Source: a virus. Taken from it: a DNA stretch of 54,891 nucleotides. The stretch spans positions 1-54,891 of IMG/VR virus record IMGVR_UViG_3300032173_000007; one strand, 5' to 3'. The translations under genes and the position numbers were made by a program. The notes beneath the pieces were generated by a model, which was given only the letters and a program-made list of their open reading frames with translations, was not told the DNA's origin and did no database searches. Positions 7,233 through 15,800 of this stretch are shown here, in pieces. Each line of letters opens with the position of its first letter. Within the stretch, counting starts at the first letter, position 1.

Positions 7233-7490
7233 TCAATCCTCGTCCGCATACTTCTTGGTGGCCGCCACCGCCATCTCAATGGCCAGATTGATCAAATTGG
7301 CTCCAGCCTGAATACCCTTGGCTTGCGCCTCCTTGGCAATCTGCTCAAAAGCTTTTTTCCTCTTCTCTTCGTCTGTTATCGAAGCCGGATCCTCCTTGAC
7401 TTTCATCACAGCATCTTTAGCCAGATCAATTAAGACCGGCAGAATGCTGGAGAAGAGGAGCCGCAAAATCAACTTAATAATCCAGTTCAT
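7233..7490 (-). CDS. Holin-like membrane protein (LLH-type)
   Basis: The 85-aa product starts at the ATG behind GGAGGTGAGAAC. It has one N-terminal transmembrane helix (about residues 5-22), an acidic linker and a C-terminal amphipathic segment with KKAFEQIAKEAQAKGI and LINLAIEMAVAATKK. This layout resembles holins of the phage LL-H family, which permeabilise the inner membrane at lysis. Size and position in the lysis block fit; assignment is by pattern only. Confidence 0.6.
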   Translation of the reverse strand: MNWIIKLILRLLFSSILPVLIDLAKDAVMKVKEDPASITDEEKRKKAFEQIAKEAQAKGIQAGANLINLAIEMAVAATKKYADED

Positions 7491-7494
7491 GTTC

Positions 7495-7764
7495 TCACCT
7501 CCTCTCCTGTCTCCGTTCTCTCCCATCCCACCTTTGACCGTTCACTTTCTCGTTAACCTTATCTGGCAATTCCCTGATGCTCTTCTCTAACCGGTCAAGA
7601 TTGGTCTTAAGGTCATCGAACCGTCTTTCAAATTGGGCAAAGGTCTCCTTGTCCAGCTTCTCCCTTTCGACACGGGTAACTCTCCGATCAAGTCCCACTG
7701 CCGCTAAGATTGCGCCTACAAGACCACTCAGCCCGCCGGTTGCTACTGTCTCTATATCAGCCAT
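7495..7764 (-). CDS. Small membrane/coiled-coil protein, lysis block
   Basis: The 89-aa product has an N-terminal glycine-rich hydrophobic segment (about residues 8-24) followed by a long coiled coil (about residues 27-75) and a basic Arg/Gln tail. The start at 7764 was chosen over a longer frame because the upstream extension is Gly/Pro-rich out-of-frame sequence. It could be a second holin-like or i-spanin-like component (inference). Confidence 0.65.
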   Translation of the reverse strand: MADIETVATGGLSGLVGAILAAVGLDRRVTRVEREKLDKETFAQFERRFDDLKTNLDRLEKSIRELPDKVNEKVNGQRWDGRERRQERR

Positions 7765-7769
7765 GATGA

Positions 7770-7934
7770 CTATTCTCCCGTGCTTTGCTTCTCTTCCTGC
7801 TTCTGGGCCTCCGCCTTCTGGGCTTCCACTTTGAGGCTTTCTATCTGCTGTTGAAGGAAGAAGGCTTCCAATTCCTTCCGGCCTAACCACTTAATGAGAA
7901 GGTCAAGGTCAATGTTCAGTTGCTGTCCGTTCAT
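7770..7934 (-). CDS. Small coiled-coil protein (54 aa)
   Basis: ATG 7934 overlaps the upstream stop (ATGA) and the frame ends TAG at 7770-7772. The product has a short N-terminal helix (LNIDLDLLIKWLGRKELEAF) and a Gln/Glu/Lys-rich heptad-like tail with EAQKAEAQK. Family unknown; similar small proteins often lie between fibre and lysis genes. Confidence 0.65.
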   Translation of the reverse strand: MNGQQLNIDLDLLIKWLGRKELEAFFLQQQIESLKVEAQKAEAQKQEEKQSTGE

Positions 7935-8221
7935 AGTGGCTCCTTTGTAGATTCAATTACGGGCGGATTCAGGACAAGGGCTTCCATTTTAGTTTCCAAG
8001 TCCTTTTCATCTATTGCGGACTGAATGGCTTCCGTGATGACAGGCACTTGGGCCGCCCCATAGTGCACTTTGTTGATGCCTAAAACCGTATCCCCGCTCG
8101 GCGTTGCAATGATTTCCTCATACTCGATGTCTGCATTGGCTTCCGGGGACAGTTCCATAATGACTCGCTTGATCTTGCCCTTGCCCGGTATCCCTATGCT
8201 CAGTTTCTGAAGGTCAAACAT
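7931..8221 (-). CDS. Hypothetical tail-associated protein
   Basis: The 96-aa product, directly downstream of a tail-fibre gene and behind a GAAAGGAG site, is beta-rich in its first half and helical in its second (TEAIQSAIDEKDLETKMEALV). No family is recognised. The position suggests a fibre-associated or chaperone-like role (inference). Confidence 0.7.
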   Translation of the reverse strand: MFDLQKLSIGIPGKGKIKRVIMELSPEANADIEYEEIIATPSGDTVLGINKVHYGAAQVPVITEAIQSAIDEKDLETKMEALVLNPPVIESTKEPL

Positions 8222-8233
8222 TTTCTCTCCTTT

Positions 8234-9715
8234 CTATGCGACTTTTCGGTAGCGCAATGTGGAACCGGCTTTTATAGTGATGGTGCCGGTAGTCTCGGCG
8301 GCGAAGCGCAAGACCCAGGTGCCTGCGCTCGCTCCTGTCTTCAGGATGCCATGTAGAATCCCGAAATTGTAAGTAGTAAAGGGGCTTGCGGAAGTCGTGG
8401 TAACTACATCATTGGCATTATATGATGAACTATCCGGCGTCCCGGCCGCTGCATCGCTTACGAAGAAACCAGCATTTATGGCCGGGCTATTCGTTGCCGA
8501 GGCGCTCACCTGGATGCCAACTGAGGTAGCGGAAGAGTTCCACAGTAAGAAAACTTCAATGATATAAGTCGAATTGGCGTCGGCGTTGAAGGTTAAGCCA
8601 GTAGCGTCGGCCAAGGTTGTGGTAGAATTGGCAGTATCCGCTGACTTGACAACAATAATTTCACTTTCTCCGCCCCCAACTGGCGTTTCTCCCACAATGC
8701 TTGTCCCGGATCGCTTGAGATATTGGCCATCTGCCACCGCTCCCAGGGTCAAATTGGTTGGGCCTCCGGTTTCCCTTAACCCCCGCACATCCGGGCTGGT
8801 CGGAGTATTGCCAAGCTGCCCGCCGATTTGCACATGTCCGGAATGGGGGGCGGAGGCTGCCAGATGAGTATCAATTGTTGCATGAGTATTGGTGCCGATG
8901 TCGGTAAGAGAGGTATGGGACTTGGTGGTGATGTCGGCAATGTTGGAGGTTGTCTTGTCAATCTGCGCCCAGGTGCCGATGGTGCCGGAGTGCTTGGCCG
9001 ATCCGTGGGTCTGGGCCGGAGCGTTGCCAGAGGCATCAAAGCCATGCACACTGGCGGTCAGGGCAGCATGAGTGGAGATTGCACTGTCTCTGGCTCCCTT
9101 GGTATCTATATCACCCGATGCACTGGGATCAGCTACTGCGGCCCTTGCCGAAGCATCCCGAATTATAATCCGGTTTGCAGTAGCGGTCGAAACGGCACTA
9201 TGGGCCGTGGTTAGATTGGCATGAGTGTCCACTTTTGCCTGACTGCCAGAAGCACTTTCCACCGTGCTGGCCCCCACTCCGTGGACGCCGGTGGTAAGAG
9301 TGGCGTGGGAATCAACTTTGCTCTGGGAGCCCGAAGTGCTTTCAACACTGCTTCCGCCTACCCCGTGAATGCCGGTAGTCAAGGAGGCATGGGCAGGAAC
9401 CGGATCGGTGGGTGTTCCGTGCGTATGGTCTCCACGGGAATAAGTAGTGGCGGATCCGGCTGCCGAACTTTGGCCGAAACTGGTCTCAGCCGTAACTGTA
9501 TCTGATGGTGTTCCACCGCCCCCTCCTGAAGGCACTTGCCAGGTTTGATCACCACGCAGATATTTGGTATTATCTGCTCCCTCCCCACCCAGATTCACGG
9601 TGGGAACTTTAGCATTGGCATCCAAAGGAGCATAGCCGTTGGCCTGCGCCTTATTCACCAACTGCTCAAAAATTGTCAAGTAATGAAGCTTGTTTCCAAT
9701 CGTGCCATCGCTCAT
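8234..9715 (-). CDS. Tail fibre protein with HxxLTTGxHGVG repeats
   Basis: The 493-aa protein starts with a helical head (about residues 1-25) and a GD-containing segment (KYLRGDQTWQVP) typical of phage fibre proteins. Repeats of the type HASLTTGIHGVG..VES.SGSQ.KVD run over about residues 109-175, followed by more His-rich collagen-like or HTH-T type repeats. A C-terminal beta-sandwich (about residues 355-493) is probably the receptor-binding or trimer-tip domain. Fibres bind the host surface. AAAGGA precedes the ATG. Confidence 0.85.
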   Translation of the reverse strand: MSDGTIGNKLHYLTIFEQLVNKAQANGYAPLDANAKVPTVNLGGEGADNTKYLRGDQTWQVPSGGGGGTPSDTVTAETSFGQSSAAGSATTYSRGDHTHGTPTDPVPAHASLTTGIHGVGGSSVESTSGSQSKVDSHATLTTGVHGVGASTVESASGSQAKVDTHANLTTAHSAVSTATANRIIIRDASARAAVADPSASGDIDTKGARDSAISTHAALTASVHGFDASGNAPAQTHGSAKHSGTIGTWAQIDKTTSNIADITTKSHTSLTDIGTNTHATIDTHLAASAPHSGHVQIGGQLGNTPTSPDVRGLRETGGPTNLTLGAVADGQYLKRSGTSIVGETPVGGGESEIIVVKSADTANSTTTLADATGLTFNADANSTYIIEVFLLWNSSATSVGIQVSASATNSPAINAGFFVSDAAAGTPDSSSYNANDVVTTTSASPFTTYNFGILHGILKTGASAGTWVLRFAAETTGTITIKAGSTLRYRKVA

Positions 9716-9725
9716 GTTTTATCCT

Positions 9726-11378
9726 TTACCATGTCGCCAACTGTCGCCAAGCGGCCTCGCAATACATCTTCAGGGTATTGTCGAAGGTATTAATGCACAT
9801 AAGACCCTCATGCACTTGGGCCGGATCGCCCGTGTCTGTTTTAATCAGCACGCCCGCTATAATGAGCTTTCCTGTCCCTGACTCGGCCATCATATGGAAG
9901 CCGGCCTTGCCTGCAGTAGCATTTATATCCGCCACCCACATCTGCGCCATATCCGCAGGAGCGGTGGTGGGGGCAGTGCCGGAGGCATGGCCGAGGACTT
10001 TGGCGGCGGAGGTGCCAGCGGCTGTGACACTTATGAGAACGTTGCCTGCATTATCGATTCTCATTCTTTCATAATCAGTGCCACCAACTCTTGTCCAAAA
10101 TGAGATACCGCCCACATTATTGGAAGCATTTTGAAATTCAATATAACCTCTTCTGTTGGGAACACTAAAGTTAGAACCGACTCCCAAGAAATTGCCAATT
10201 GTTGTCCCCGCTTCAGCAAACTTGAACCCAGCGTAACTGGTATTGGTAGCAAAATTCACTCCAATATATTTAGCATCGCCATAGACTTCCAAATTATAAA
10301 GTGGACTCGGCGTCCCGATGCTGACCTTCGTCCCATCTGTATATATCGGGGAGTTCGCCAAGCCAGTAGCATCGCTGATGTGGTAGGGGAGATAGCCGTC
10401 GGTGAGGCCAGAAAGTTTGACGGTAACAAAAACGGGAGAGCTGGCCTGCTTCACGGCTTGGTCGAGGTAACTATCAATGGTAGCGTGGGTTAGCGTCCCA
10501 ATGTCGGTAAGATTGGTATGAGAGCGGTTGGTGATCTGAGTGATATTGGTTAAGGTAATGGTATCAGGGATATCTTCATCGCTAAGTGCAGCTGCCGAGA
10601 GTATGCCACCAGTAGCTTTCACAAATCCGCTAAATCCAGTCAGCGTAAGACCGGCAAAAGTGGGAGAGCTGGCCTGCTTCAATGACTGATCAAACCAATC
10701 TCCCAAGGTGGGATTACCAGAGAGAGTAATAATACGGTTGGCTCCGCCAAGGGCAACAGTAAGATCATCTCCACTCGCATCAGTCAGCTTGACGACTTCA
10801 TTGCCGGTCAGGGAAGTGAGTTTTACCCTGCCATAGGTAGCACCATCCAAAATGTTATCAAGCGTCAAGGAAGAATCGTTAATCTTGTAGGTCTGTCCGG
10901 CAGGAATGTTAATCGAACCGGCATCATCAATGGTGGGCAAGCTTCTCTGTATTACCCATCCACTTTCTCCGTCAAAGCGAGCAATAGCATTATCGGCAGG
11001 AACAGCCCCACTAAAAATGATAGCAGTTTCCTGACCCACTTCAATCTTTTCTGTAATCGCAAGTGTCCTATCCGCAGGCAAAGAAACCTTGCAGATTCTC
11101 CTCCTGGTGGCTCCCGATGCCCACTCCACTGTTACCACTACTGTAGCAGTATCCTTATTGTGAATATAGATACTCTTGATTGCCCGCCTGGTAGCAGCCG
11201 CAGGGGGTTCCACAATGGTAACTTCGGTAGTGTTATTTAGAACACCCTCACTCCCACCCTCAGTGAAAGTAGTGGCAGTATGGTCGGCATAAGAGGCCAC
11301 AAATTCCGGCTGATTGGCAGCTACTACTCCAGCCAGATAAGCAACAATACTTTCAGATGTAGAATCAAGGATGATCAT
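9726..11378 (-). CDS. Tail fibre / structural protein
   Basis: The 550-aa product starts at ATG 11378, overlapping the upstream stop as ATGA; a start 13 codons upstream is less likely. The first ~115 residues (LAGVVAANQPEFVASYAD...) match a domain common in uncultured-phage fibre proteins. Middle repeats include DQAVKQASSPxF units. A later region has a trimer-like 'GTxAAKVLGHASGTAPTTAPADMAQMW' arrangement, and the C-terminus is the usual fibre tip. It is likely a virion host-recognition or appendage protein. Confidence 0.82.
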   Translation of the reverse strand: MIILDSTSESIVAYLAGVVAANQPEFVASYADHTATTFTEGGSEGVLNNTTEVTIVEPPAAATRRAIKSIYIHNKDTATVVVTVEWASGATRRRICKVSLPADRTLAITEKIEVGQETAIIFSGAVPADNAIARFDGESGWVIQRSLPTIDDAGSINIPAGQTYKINDSSLTLDNILDGATYGRVKLTSLTGNEVVKLTDASGDDLTVALGGANRIITLSGNPTLGDWFDQSLKQASSPTFAGLTLTGFSGFVKATGGILSAAALSDEDIPDTITLTNITQITNRSHTNLTDIGTLTHATIDSYLDQAVKQASSPVFVTVKLSGLTDGYLPYHISDATGLANSPIYTDGTKVSIGTPSPLYNLEVYGDAKYIGVNFATNTSYAGFKFAEAGTTIGNFLGVGSNFSVPNRRGYIEFQNASNNVGGISFWTRVGGTDYERMRIDNAGNVLISVTAAGTSAAKVLGHASGTAPTTAPADMAQMWVADINATAGKAGFHMMAESGTGKLIIAGVLIKTDTGDPAQVHEGLMCINTFDNTLKMYCEAAWRQLATW

Positions 11379-11578
11379 ATCCCCATCCAGGAAAAAGCCA
11401 AATTTAAAATCATACAAGCATTAACTTTAGTATCCGCTTCCGATTCTGAACAAACAAGTGGATCAAGTTGCGCTAAGGCGATGACCCCATCATCATTGGG
11501 ATCATAAACTGCCTTCAGCATATCTCCTGTCCCGCCGCCACCAACAACAGGTTTATCTAAATGACTTTTATTTAACAT
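11375..11578 (-). CDS. Small fibre-module protein with GDMLKxVYDxNxDG motif
   Basis: The 67-aa protein contains GDMLKAVYDPNDDGVIALAQ, the short motif that recurs at the start of many phage tail-fibre segments, often followed by trimerisation repeats. Here it is a stand-alone gene, translationally coupled (ATGA) to the fibre gene downstream. It may be a detached fibre N-terminus or connector. The last residues (MILNLAFSWMGI) look like read-through of the overlap. Confidence 0.65.
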   Translation of the reverse strand: MLNKSHLDKPVVGGGGTGDMLKAVYDPNDDGVIALAQLDPLVCSESEADTKVNACMILNLAFSWMGI

Positions 11579-11580
11579 GG

Positions 11581-11871
11581 TTACCAAGCCCAAGCCCTGA
11601 TTTTATCACCACCAGTGGTTCCCTTAATAAAAATACTATTTTTGGTCGTAGTGTTTAGCGTCAAAGATTCTCCTGGCTTCAATTCCGCTTCTACTGTAGC
11701 ACCATCCCAGGAAGCTGATACTATATCAGTTGCTGAATCATTAGTTATCGTAATTGAATTTACTCCACCGCCAAAGACCCGCTCTACATAGAGATTGGTT
11801 GTTGTATATTCCTCATAGAAACTGATTGGACCGCCGACAATTTGAAATGGTCTCGATCCATCTTCAAACAT
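11581..11871 (-). CDS. Hypothetical structural protein
   Basis: The 96-aa, beta-rich, Thr/Gly-rich product starts at ATG 11871, which overlaps the upstream TGA (TGATG) and has AAAGAGG upstream. The pattern VERVFGGGVNSITITNDSATDIVSASWDGATVEAELKPGES looks like a small beta-sandwich (immunoglobulin-like or fibre-knob) domain. It is probably a tail-appendage decoration protein. Confidence 0.65.
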   Translation of the reverse strand: MFEDGSRPFQIVGGPISFYEEYTTTNLYVERVFGGGVNSITITNDSATDIVSASWDGATVEAELKPGESLTLNTTTKNSIFIKGTTGGDKIRAWAW

Positions 11872-12422
11872 CAGACAACCTCTTTCCCGCAATTCTGGCA
11901 GATATACCGTGGTTTTACTACATCGACAACTCGTTCTCGGAATTTAGGCCTGTCAACGATTACCTCCCGTTCCACAAGAACAGGTTTGTCAACCTTGACC
12001 TCAATTTCTACTTTTTTTTCAACGGGAACAAGATTTACATCATGAACGATGACTTCTTTTGTTACATATTTCGGCTGTTCGATGATTTTTTCAACGAACT
12101 TCGGAACAATAACCTCTTTGACCACTTCCTTGACTACCAGTTTTTCTACATATTTGGGAACCTCGATGATTTTTTCGATTTCTTTGACAACGACCTTCTC
12201 AACCTCAACTATTTTTTCTACAAAGACAGGCCGTTCAATAATTACATCCTTAAACTTTGGCCTTTCATATATCTTATCGACATATTGAGGCTTTTCAACG
12301 ATGATTTTTTTTTCAATAAAGGATGGTCGTTGAACCTCCACATCAACGAAAGAAGGCACTTCAACCACCCTTTGAATTACTTTGGTTTCCGTATCTACCT
12401 TAATTCCTGTTTCAAATGGCAT
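11871..12422 (-). CDS. Charged VPxY/RPxF repeat protein (alveolin-like) with C-terminal zinc knuckle
   Basis: The 183-aa protein consists almost wholly of about eleven short repeats of [VRKQ]-P-x-[FYL] spaced by Val/Glu/Lys-rich strands, for example EKIIEVPKYVEKLVVKE. It ends in ICQNCGKEVV, a zinc-knuckle-like pair. This composition closely resembles the charged repeat motifs of eukaryotic alveolins, which form filamentous cytoskeletal sheets; here the resemblance is probably convergent. The gene has GGAGATATAAA before its ATG and lies among structural genes, so a filamentous or fibrous virion part is a plausible role (inference). Confidence 0.85.
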   Translation of the reverse strand: MPFETGIKVDTETKVIQRVVEVPSFVDVEVQRPSFIEKKIIVEKPQYVDKIYERPKFKDVIIERPVFVEKIVEVEKVVVKEIEKIIEVPKYVEKLVVKEVVKEVIVPKFVEKIIEQPKYVTKEVIVHDVNLVPVEKKVEIEVKVDKPVLVEREVIVDRPKFRERVVDVVKPRYICQNCGKEVV

Positions 12423-12423
12423 T

Positions 12424-12786
12424 TTATATCTCCTGTCGGAAAATCAGCCGAATGGTTACAGTAGTAGCAGCCACATTAGCTTCAACCACCTTGAATCTTA
12501 TATATTCAGATAAGATCGGGCTATAAGGAACATATCTTCCGGTTGTTACACCCAAAGCTGTGGCAACTATTCCTAAAGCACCCCCAGCAGTATCTACCGG
12601 GTCATACCATGTTTCTCCATCAACGGAGCATTGCTGGCTGACGGTGATAGTGCCCGCCGTGGTGCTAATGATTACCGCCGCACTTCCTGCACATTCACGG
12701 AAAGGCACTGACATAGAATATCTTGTTGCGGCTTTTGCTACTTGTTCGTTCATTACGAGAGGGGTTTTTAAATATCCGCTTGCCAT
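12424..12786 (-). CDS. Minor structural protein (small beta-sandwich)
   Basis: The 120-aa protein has an SVDGETWYDP segment and ends with SEYIRFKVVEANVAATTVTIRLIFRQEI, a pattern often seen in small appendage or fibre-base proteins of uncultured phages, where a beta-sandwich with a discoidin-like topology is likely. AAGGAGG precedes the ATG. It follows the large ejection protein gene. The exact function is unknown. Confidence 0.7.
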   Translation of the reverse strand: MASGYLKTPLVMNEQVAKAATRYSMSVPFRECAGSAAVIISTTAGTITVSQQCSVDGETWYDPVDTAGGALGIVATALGVTTGRYVPYSPILSEYIRFKVVEANVAATTVTIRLIFRQEI

Positions 12787-12803
12787 TTGGTTTGCCTCCT
12801 TGG

Positions 12804-15800
12804 TTATTTTGACTCTTCTAAGAAAAAGGGCCTAATCGACTCCGGTCTCTGTTTCATTTTTTCAAACATCTCCCAAGTCTTCACTTTTTGTTGTTCCTGT
12901 CTCAATCTTCTTTTCTCTTCATCCGTTGGAGCAGCATCTATTTTATTTTCATACCAAAATTTTAAAGTCGTTGGGTCTAATAACTGATTCATAATACGTT
13001 TATCTAATGATTTTTTAACTTCTTCCGTGAGATGTCCACGGTGGAATTCCCATAAATTTTTTGAAATTCTGGCAAAGCTATCAGAGGCGATGTATTCTCC
13101 AGGAGACATTCCTGATTTTATAAAATCTTCTTTAATCTCCAGCAAAATCCCAGCTTCTTGTTGTTCAAGTTGTTTTATTCTTTCAAATTCTTCATAGTTG
13201 ATTTTTCTACCATCAGGTAACACTATTTCCAACTTCTCATTATAATCCCGTATTCCTAATGCAGGGAGCCCAGCAAATTTGTTAAAAACTTCTTTTATCG
13301 CTTGGGGGGGAGGTTTTAATTTGCCTTCTGTCTCACTAATATATCCACTAAGCATAGGCATAATACATTTGGTAAAATAAAGAGTGTCCCGCCATATTTT
13401 TTCTCTTTGTGTCATTTTGGAAACATCCATAAAAGGATAAAGAGGTTGGTTATCCATTGGATCTTTCCTGTCAATGAGACCCCGGAGAAACCTTACAATC
13501 GGACTTGTAAGATAGACAATCCCCTTGACTTCCTTAACTCCCCAATGTTTTATGGTATCTACAGCTGCTTTTTGTAATGTTTTTTCGCCATTGAGATACA
13601 TATTTAGTTGAGCGATAGCAACGGAAAATATTTTCGTTCCTATAAGAGCATCTTGCGGGGTTTGCATGTTCCATGTTCTGATTCTTCCATCATCGGCTCT
13701 ACCTAAGACAACATGGAATCCCTCTCTTACCTCTTCCGGCACTTGCATTTCCATTTTCTTAATTTCATCATTTCTATTATTCAAAAGCATTCCTGCTATT
13801 GGCAAAGTCAATAGACCCCCTACTCCTTTTAAAGGATGTTTCATTGTATATTGCCATATCAATTGTGAGCCTTTGAAATACCATCTCCCAAATGGGAAGA
13901 GAAGACCCCTTATCACTCGATTATAAGTTTTAGAGGTAGCCTCATAATCAATGACTATTTCTCTCGCTATTTGGCCTAAAGCTGCCTCCGTGTTCAATCT
14001 TCCAGTATTGATCCAATCAAAAGATTGTCTTACCTTTTCCCCATTTCCTTTCAGGTTTTCTTCAAATAAATATCTTGCATTGGCGGCTCTCAAAATAGAT
14101 TCTCTAAACTGCGATATTTTTTGTGATTTTTGCAATAACCATTTTAGCGGATTACGAGTTGCTCTGATGTGAGGAAGCTCCCTAATAAAAGTAGCACCTA
14201 AAATATCATTATCAGTTAAGAATTTTGCAAATGCTTTATCATATGCAGTATAGTTTTCAGGTTTCTTTATTAAAAAAAAGAGGGCATCATCGACTTGTGA
14301 CAGCAATTTGAAAGGCTTAGGATGTTGTAAAACTATCATCCAAGTATCCCCTATGAAGTTATTGATATTGTATCTTGGGAATACCGACAGAATCGCAGAG
14401 GATTTAAAATAGGCATTGGCTTTGTTAATGAAATACCATGCCTTAGAACCTCTGGGAGAGAAATTTTCAAAAACATTATAAATTTCCTCTGGTAAGAGAT
14501 AAGTTTTCTTTTCTCTGCCAATTGCCATTTCGCCTTCTTCTGTGGGATATATTTGTCTTGTAAAAGGCTTATCGGGCGAATATGCTCTATATCGTTTGCC
14601 GTCTATGTTATATATTCTACCTGCCTTAGCATAAGGTCTAACTCTTCCGGCTTTATCGACGCCAAAAAGATTTACTTTTTTATCTCTATCAAGAGTAGAT
14701 GTAATATCATATTTTTCGGCTTGCTCCATGATAAAATCTTCTAACATATTATCCGCATCTACTTCGGTCAAATAATCAAGAAGTGATTCAGCATCTTGAC
14801 GATATTCTTTGGTAGTGCCTACGGCCTTTTTAGTATAACCTCTAAATGGCCTTCTTAATTTAGAAGGTATGCCAATGGCGGGAGCCCAGTCCGGTGTATA
14901 ATCAATTACATAATGTCTTGTATAATCCTCAAAAGTATCTTCTGGATCTAATTTCCCTCTCCTGATAAGTTCAGTTTGATATATTTTCGATATTTCTTTC
15001 CATCTGTTAGCAGCTGCAATTTCTTTAGCTGATGCTGTTTTTTCAAGGTTTGCAAGTCTATCTTGCACTTCTTCAAGGGTTACTTCCGGGTTTCCTTTGC
15101 CCAACTTTTGTCTTTCTACTTCACCCCTCATATGAGCAATCGCAGCTGCCTTTGAAATCTCAGCATCATCCATACCTCCAAAAAGGGATATCCTATGTTT
15201 TTCCCTTTCTGCATAGAGTTTCCTTGCACGCCCGATAAGATTCGTTCTTACAGCATTTTGGAACTCAAGGGGGGCTTTCTTATAAAAAGTAAAAGGCTCT
15301 ATGATTGCTTTAAATTTGTCTTCAATCTTTTTAACAAGATTACGAACAAAGCCGATTTCTTTTGGTTTTTGAGCTGGAGGGACTTCTGGCTTGGTCGGTA
15401 ATCTGATAAGACCAGCTTGACCTGCCTGTTTTTCTCTTTCTTGCCCTTCTCTAAAAAGTTCATCAAGTCTTGGTTGCGCCCTTTCTTCCTCCGCCTTTCT
15501 TGTCGCCTCCATTAGAGGCGATTCCTCAAAATCAACACCCCTTCCCTCAATTGGCTCGGTGGGCATCCGACGTTCGGTTTTCAATCCGGTAAGCATGGGT
15601 TCTTCAGCGGTTGCCTTGGCAGCCTCAATTGGCGTCTCTTCTGGTTCCCCGAACCATCCCTTTGTTCCCGCCAACATTTCCTGCCGTTTTTTCCTTCTTT
15701 CTACTGCTTCATGCTGACGGCGAAGTTTTACTTCCTCCAAGGCGGCGTCAACAATTGTTGCTTGTTTCTTGGCAAGTTTCTGGCCCTTGATTGCTTTATC

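Noticed and set aside
7046-7279. 77-aa minus frame over the tiny zinc gene
   Set aside because: The alternative frame (7116-7217) has a Shine-Dalgarno and a clean zinc-ribbon pattern; the longer frame is Arg/Trp-rich with no domain.
11826-12464. 212-aa plus frame, Phe/Asn/Asp-rich
   Set aside because: It is the antisense shadow of the repeat-rich 11871-12422 gene.
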